Positions 6,508 to 8,257 of a DNA stretch of 8,257 bases are shown here, in pieces; positions within the stretch are counted from its first letter, which is position 1, and the number at the start of each line of letters is the position of its first letter. The DNA comes from Prevotellaceae bacterium (GTDB taxonomy: Bacteria > Bacteroidota > Bacteroidia > Bacteroidales > Bacteroidaceae). Below the pieces are notes generated by a model, which made no database searches, was not told the origin of the DNA, and worked only from the letters and a program-made list of their open reading frames with translations. The DNA is taken from the NCBI GenBank assembly GCA_021204885.1, contig JAJPYP010000038.1:1-8257 (forward strand), written 5' to 3'. A program made the position numbers and the translations under genes.

Positions 6508-6513
6508 CTTCCT
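6508..6513 (-). promoter_or_regulatory. Ribosome binding site of the OmpP1/FadL-type gene
   Basis: On the minus strand AGGAAG ends five bases before the ATG at 6500-6502. It supports this start over the in-frame ATG four codons downstream. No promoter-like TAnnTTTG is present in the 35-base gap, so the gene is probably read from the upstream promoter. Confidence 0.5.
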
Positions 6514-6537
6514 TTCTTTACGTGAACAATGAAACGG

Positions 6538-8001
6538 TTATCTTCTTCTGCCTCCACCGCCGCCGCCACCGCTGGAACGTGTGGCGCCGCCGCCCGAGAA
6601 GCCGCGGCTGCTACTGCCCGTGGAGATGGTGCTGCGGCTACTACTGCTACGTACCGGTGTAGTGGTGGTGGTGCGCACGCTGCTGCGCGTGTTGTTCTGC
6701 ACCGTGCCGGTGGTGACGCGCTGCCGGCTGCTTCCCTGCATGTAGGAGCGCGTAGTGGTGGTGCTGTTTGTCGGGGTGCTTACCCGCGTGCTGCTGGGAC
6801 GGGTGTAGGTGCCGTAACGCGAGGCGCCGTTGTTATAGGTGCCCGTTGTGCGGGTAGTTACACCGGTGCGTGAGGTACCGGTAGTGCCTGTGGTGCGGCG
6901 ATAGGATGAAGTGCCCGTAGTGCGGGTGGTAGTGCCTGTGCTGCGGTTCCCCACAGTGCCGGTGGTCGAGCCTCCTGTCCTGCGGTAAGAAGAGGTACCG
7001 GTGGTACGTGTCGTGGTGCCGGTAGTGCGGTTGGCTGAAGTGCCGGTGCGTTCTACGGAACTCGTGGTACGTGTACCCACCACTCTTCGGGTTGCGGATG
7101 TACCGTTCTCTTGACCGCTTCTGCGATAAGAAGAGGAGCCGCCGCCACGTACGCTTGACCCGCCGGCCGTGCGCGAGATGGCTGTAGAACCGCCCCGGCG
7201 TGCCGACATGGTACCGGGCAATACGCCACCTGTGGAGCGACGGTTGGTATAGGTGTTGCGTGCCCAAAGGTTACCGCCGGGACGCCATCCGCCATAGTGC
7301 GGGTAGCCCCAGCCTCCCCAGCCCCAGCCAAGGTCCCAGTACCAGCTGTAATAGGGATAGCTCCAGCCTAATCCCCAACCCCATCCCCAATAGGGATAGC
7401 CCCAAAGGCCGTAGGAGTTGAAGCGCCAGTCCCACCACAAACGGTTGGTGTAGGTGGGGAATATGTAAGCATAGAGTCCGTCGGTATAGACGTTCCAGTC
7501 CCATGAGTTGAAACCGTATCCGTAGACCACATCCCAATAGAGCGGGCTGCTGATGCTGATGGCGTAGCGCGGGTTGCGGAAGCGGATGATGCGCATGGCG
7601 TATTCATAATCGTCGTCCGAGCCGTCGAAGCCGTTCACCCATTCGCCTTCCACGTCGGAATAGCCCTTGTCGTCAATGTACAAGGTGTCGTTCTGCACGG
7701 TGAAGTTGCTGTTTATTTGGTCATAGCGGCGGTTGTACTCGTCCACGTCGCGCACGTTCCCGTTCCTGTCCCTTACGACAATGGCTGCCGTGTTGCCGGT
7801 TGGAGTGTTATTCGACGGGGGCGTAAAGGTCTCCTCTTCGCCTTGCTCTTCATTCTCCACCTTTGATTGTACCGTACTCTCCCCCGTAACGACGGTCTTC
7901 TTCTTGGAGGGAGTGAAGTAGAGGTCATCGTCCGAACTTTGTGCCTGTAGTGTCCACGGCAGGCACAGCGTGATTAGCGATAGTAAAACGATCTTTTTCA
8001 T
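6538..8001 (-). CDS. Exported protein of unknown function with a Trp/Tyr/Gly-rich centre and a Ser/Thr/Gly/Arg tail
   Basis: I do not recognise this 487-residue protein. It begins with a clear signal peptide (MKKIVLLSLITLCLP, likely cleavage after Ala20 in LQA|QSS), so it is exported to the periplasm or surface. Residues 21-60 are acidic and polar. Residues 73-180 look like a folded part and contain DTL (105-107), a match to the Bacteroides O-glycosylation motif D-(S/T)-(A/I/L/V/M/T). Residues 189-239 hold 14 Trp and 9 Tyr among Gly and Pro. Residues 240-487 are low complexity: Ser, Thr, Gly and 39 Arg, only two acidic residues (Glu298, Glu317) and no Lys. In fact no Lys occurs after residue 112. 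SSYRR occurs three times (290-294, 337-341, 365-369) and the C-terminus is seven Gly then three Arg. It is the first gene of a probable operon with the OmpP1/FadL-type gene. A surface or cell-wall-associated role is a guess. Confidence 0.85.
   Translation of the reverse strand: MKKIVLLSLITLCLPWTLQAQSSDDDLYFTPSKKKTVVTGESTVQSKVENEEQGEEETFTPPSNNTPTGNTAAIVVRDRNGNVRDVDEYNRRYDQINSNFTVQNDTLYIDDKGYSDVEGEWVNGFDGSDDDYEYAMRIIRFRNPRYAISISSPLYWDVVYGYGFNSWDWNVYTDGLYAYIFPTYTNRLWWDWRFNSYGLWGYPYWGWGWGLGWSYPYYSWYWDLGWGWGGWGYPHYGGWRPGGNLWARNTYTNRRSTGGVLPGTMSARRGGSTAISRTAGGSSVRGGGSSSYRRSGQENGTSATRRVVGTRTTSSVERTGTSANRTTGTTTRTTGTSSYRRTGGSTTGTVGNRSTGTTTRTTGTSSYRRTTGTTGTSRTGVTTRTTGTYNNGASRYGTYTRPSSTRVSTPTNSTTTTRSYMQGSSRQRVTTGTVQNNTRSSVRTTTTTPVRSSSSRSTISTGSSSRGFSGGGATRSSGGGGGGGRRR
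6895..7029 (-). repeat. Protein-level repeat inside the Arg-rich tail
   Basis: Residues 325-341 (encoded by 6979-7029) and 353-369 (encoded by 6895-6945) are identical at 16 of 17 positions (R-T/S-TGTTTRTTGTSSYRR), with a period of 28 residues or 84 bases. Only three of the 17 codons are identical between the copies. The repeat is therefore preserved in protein but largely recoded in DNA. Confidence 0.85.
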
Positions 8002-8046
8002 ATATCGGTCTTTTATTGGTTTTGCAACGTTCTTTTATCTCGTTTA

Positions 8047-8054
8047 CAAAGGTA
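8047..8054 (-). promoter_or_regulatory. -7 element of the promoter for the exported-protein operon
   Basis: On the minus strand the sequence is TACCTTTG, a perfect TAnnTTTG match, followed by TAAAC. Transcription would start near 8040, leaving a leader of about 39 bases to the ATG at 7999-8001. The -33 region is weak: a TTTA at 8071-8074 is the nearest candidate and its spacing is short. Confidence 0.55.
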
Positions 8055-8097
8055 ATGCAGGAAATAGGCTTAAAGGAGAGATTTTCCCCAAAGGTTG

Positions 8098-8113
8098 ATA
8101 GGGATTTCCCTAT
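8098..8113. promoter_or_regulatory. Palindrome, candidate operator upstream of the exported-protein operon
   Basis: ATAGGGA-TT-TCCCTAT is a perfect inverted repeat with 7-base arms and a two-base centre, 44 bases upstream of the -7 element at 8047-8054. It also lies wholly inside the 19-base spacer of a weaker second promoter match on the minus strand: TTTC at 8116-8119 and AACCTTTG at 8089-8096, each with one mismatch. A dimeric regulator bound here would be well placed to control transcription. No regulator can be named. Confidence 0.4.
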
Positions 8114-8147
8114 TTGAAATACTATCCGTATGGACTGTGGTTATGGC

Positions 8148-8186
8148 TATACCTTATTTATATATATACCTTATTATATATTTACC
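8148..8186. repeat. AT-rich iterated motif
   Basis: A 39-base run contains only A and T apart from three CC pairs. TATACCTTATT occurs exactly at 8148-8158 and 8165-8175, and a degenerate third unit ends in TTTACC at 8181-8186, giving a 16-17 base period. It lies about 95-140 bases upstream of the operon's predicted -7 element. It may be a binding array, curved or easily melted DNA, or simple AT-rich spacer. Together with 8002-8147 and 8187-8214 this intergenic stretch shows no convincing gene. Confidence 0.5.
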
Positions 8187-8214
8187 AATGCCGCCTTACC
8201 CTTTCTTTCGTTGC

Positions 8215-8257
8215 TTAAACGGGCAGCTCGACAATCTCTTCGGGGCAATGGGTGAGC
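8215..8257 (-). CDS. Possible C-terminal end of a further minus-strand gene
   Basis: On the minus strand the last bases of the window read LTHCPEEIVELPV and then a TAA stop (8215-8217), which looks like a plausible protein C-terminus. Only 13 codons are visible, so no family can be named. The plus strand is also open here from an ATG at 8188 (MPPYPFFRCLNGQLDN and on to the window edge), so the call is tentative. I prefer the minus frame because no promoter or ribosome binding site is evident before the ATG at 8188. Confidence 0.3.
   Translation of the reverse strand, partial: LTHCPEEIVELPV

Noticed and set aside
5096..6532. Open frame of 478 codons on the plus strand antisense to the OmpP1/FadL-type gene
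   Set aside because: The minus-strand frame has a signal peptide, family motifs and a barrel-type C-terminus. The antisense product is Val/Gly/His-rich without recognisable domains. Its length follows from G+C-rich codon use that avoids reverse-complement stops.
6529..6873. Ala/Gly-rich plus-strand frame opposite the Arg-rich tail
   Set aside because: Its composition is just the complement of Thr/Ser/Arg/Gly codons in the minus-strand gene, and it has no signal or domain of its own.
6850..7130. Repetitive GGTACCGGTAGTGCC-like DNA as a tandem repeat or CRISPR-like array
   Set aside because: The similarity comes from coding of Gly-Thr, Arg-Thr and Ser-Tyr-Arg-Arg units in an intact frame. There are no uniform repeats separated by unique spacers.

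Overview
The window looks like chromosomal DNA of a fairly G+C-rich member of the Bacteroidales, most likely Bacteroides or a close relative. The evidence is as follows. The proteins have the character of Bacteroides housekeeping proteins. RmlB carries the extra C-terminal segment I associate with Bacteroidales. Several intergenic regions contain the Bacteroides-type promoter elements TTTG (-33) and TAnnTTTG (-7) rather than E. coli-type boxes. There is also an OmpP1/FadL-type outer-membrane protein of the kind often labelled 'hemin receptor' in Bacteroides. No mobile element, CRISPR array, tRNA or rRNA is visible.

Layout from left to right. An Lrp/AsnC regulator (1-480, +, missing its first codon or so) converges with dihydrofolate reductase folA (481-969, -) with no base between their stop codons. 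Positions 970-1107 hold two back-to-back promoters, one for folA and one for a YfcE-type metallophosphoesterase (1108-1596, +), which is followed by a hairpin terminator (1647-1700). Next is a translationally coupled pair, rfbA (1742-2641) and rfbB (2638-3777), the first two steps of dTDP-sugar (usually dTDP-L-rhamnose) synthesis. rfbC and rfbD are not next to them. rfbB converges with menA (3782-4693, -; menaquinone synthesis), leaving only 4 bases between them.

The right half is a probable minus-strand operon. A promoter region around 8047-8119 leads into a 487-residue exported protein of unknown function (6538-8001), then the OmpP1/FadL-family protein (4820-6502) after 35 bases, and then menA after a strong 45-base hairpin (4724-4768). 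The window ends in an AT-rich intergenic stretch with a palindrome and iterated motifs, and perhaps the last codons of another minus-strand gene.

Most of the content is ordinary core metabolism. The best candidate for something undescribed is the exported 487-residue protein. It has a Trp/Tyr/Gly-rich centre (14 Trp and 9 Tyr in 51 residues) and a 248-residue Ser/Thr/Gly/Arg tail with 39 Arg, no Lys and only two acidic residues. It appears to be co-transcribed with an outer-membrane barrel protein. Its repeats are conserved in protein but almost completely recoded in DNA. I cannot assign it a function.
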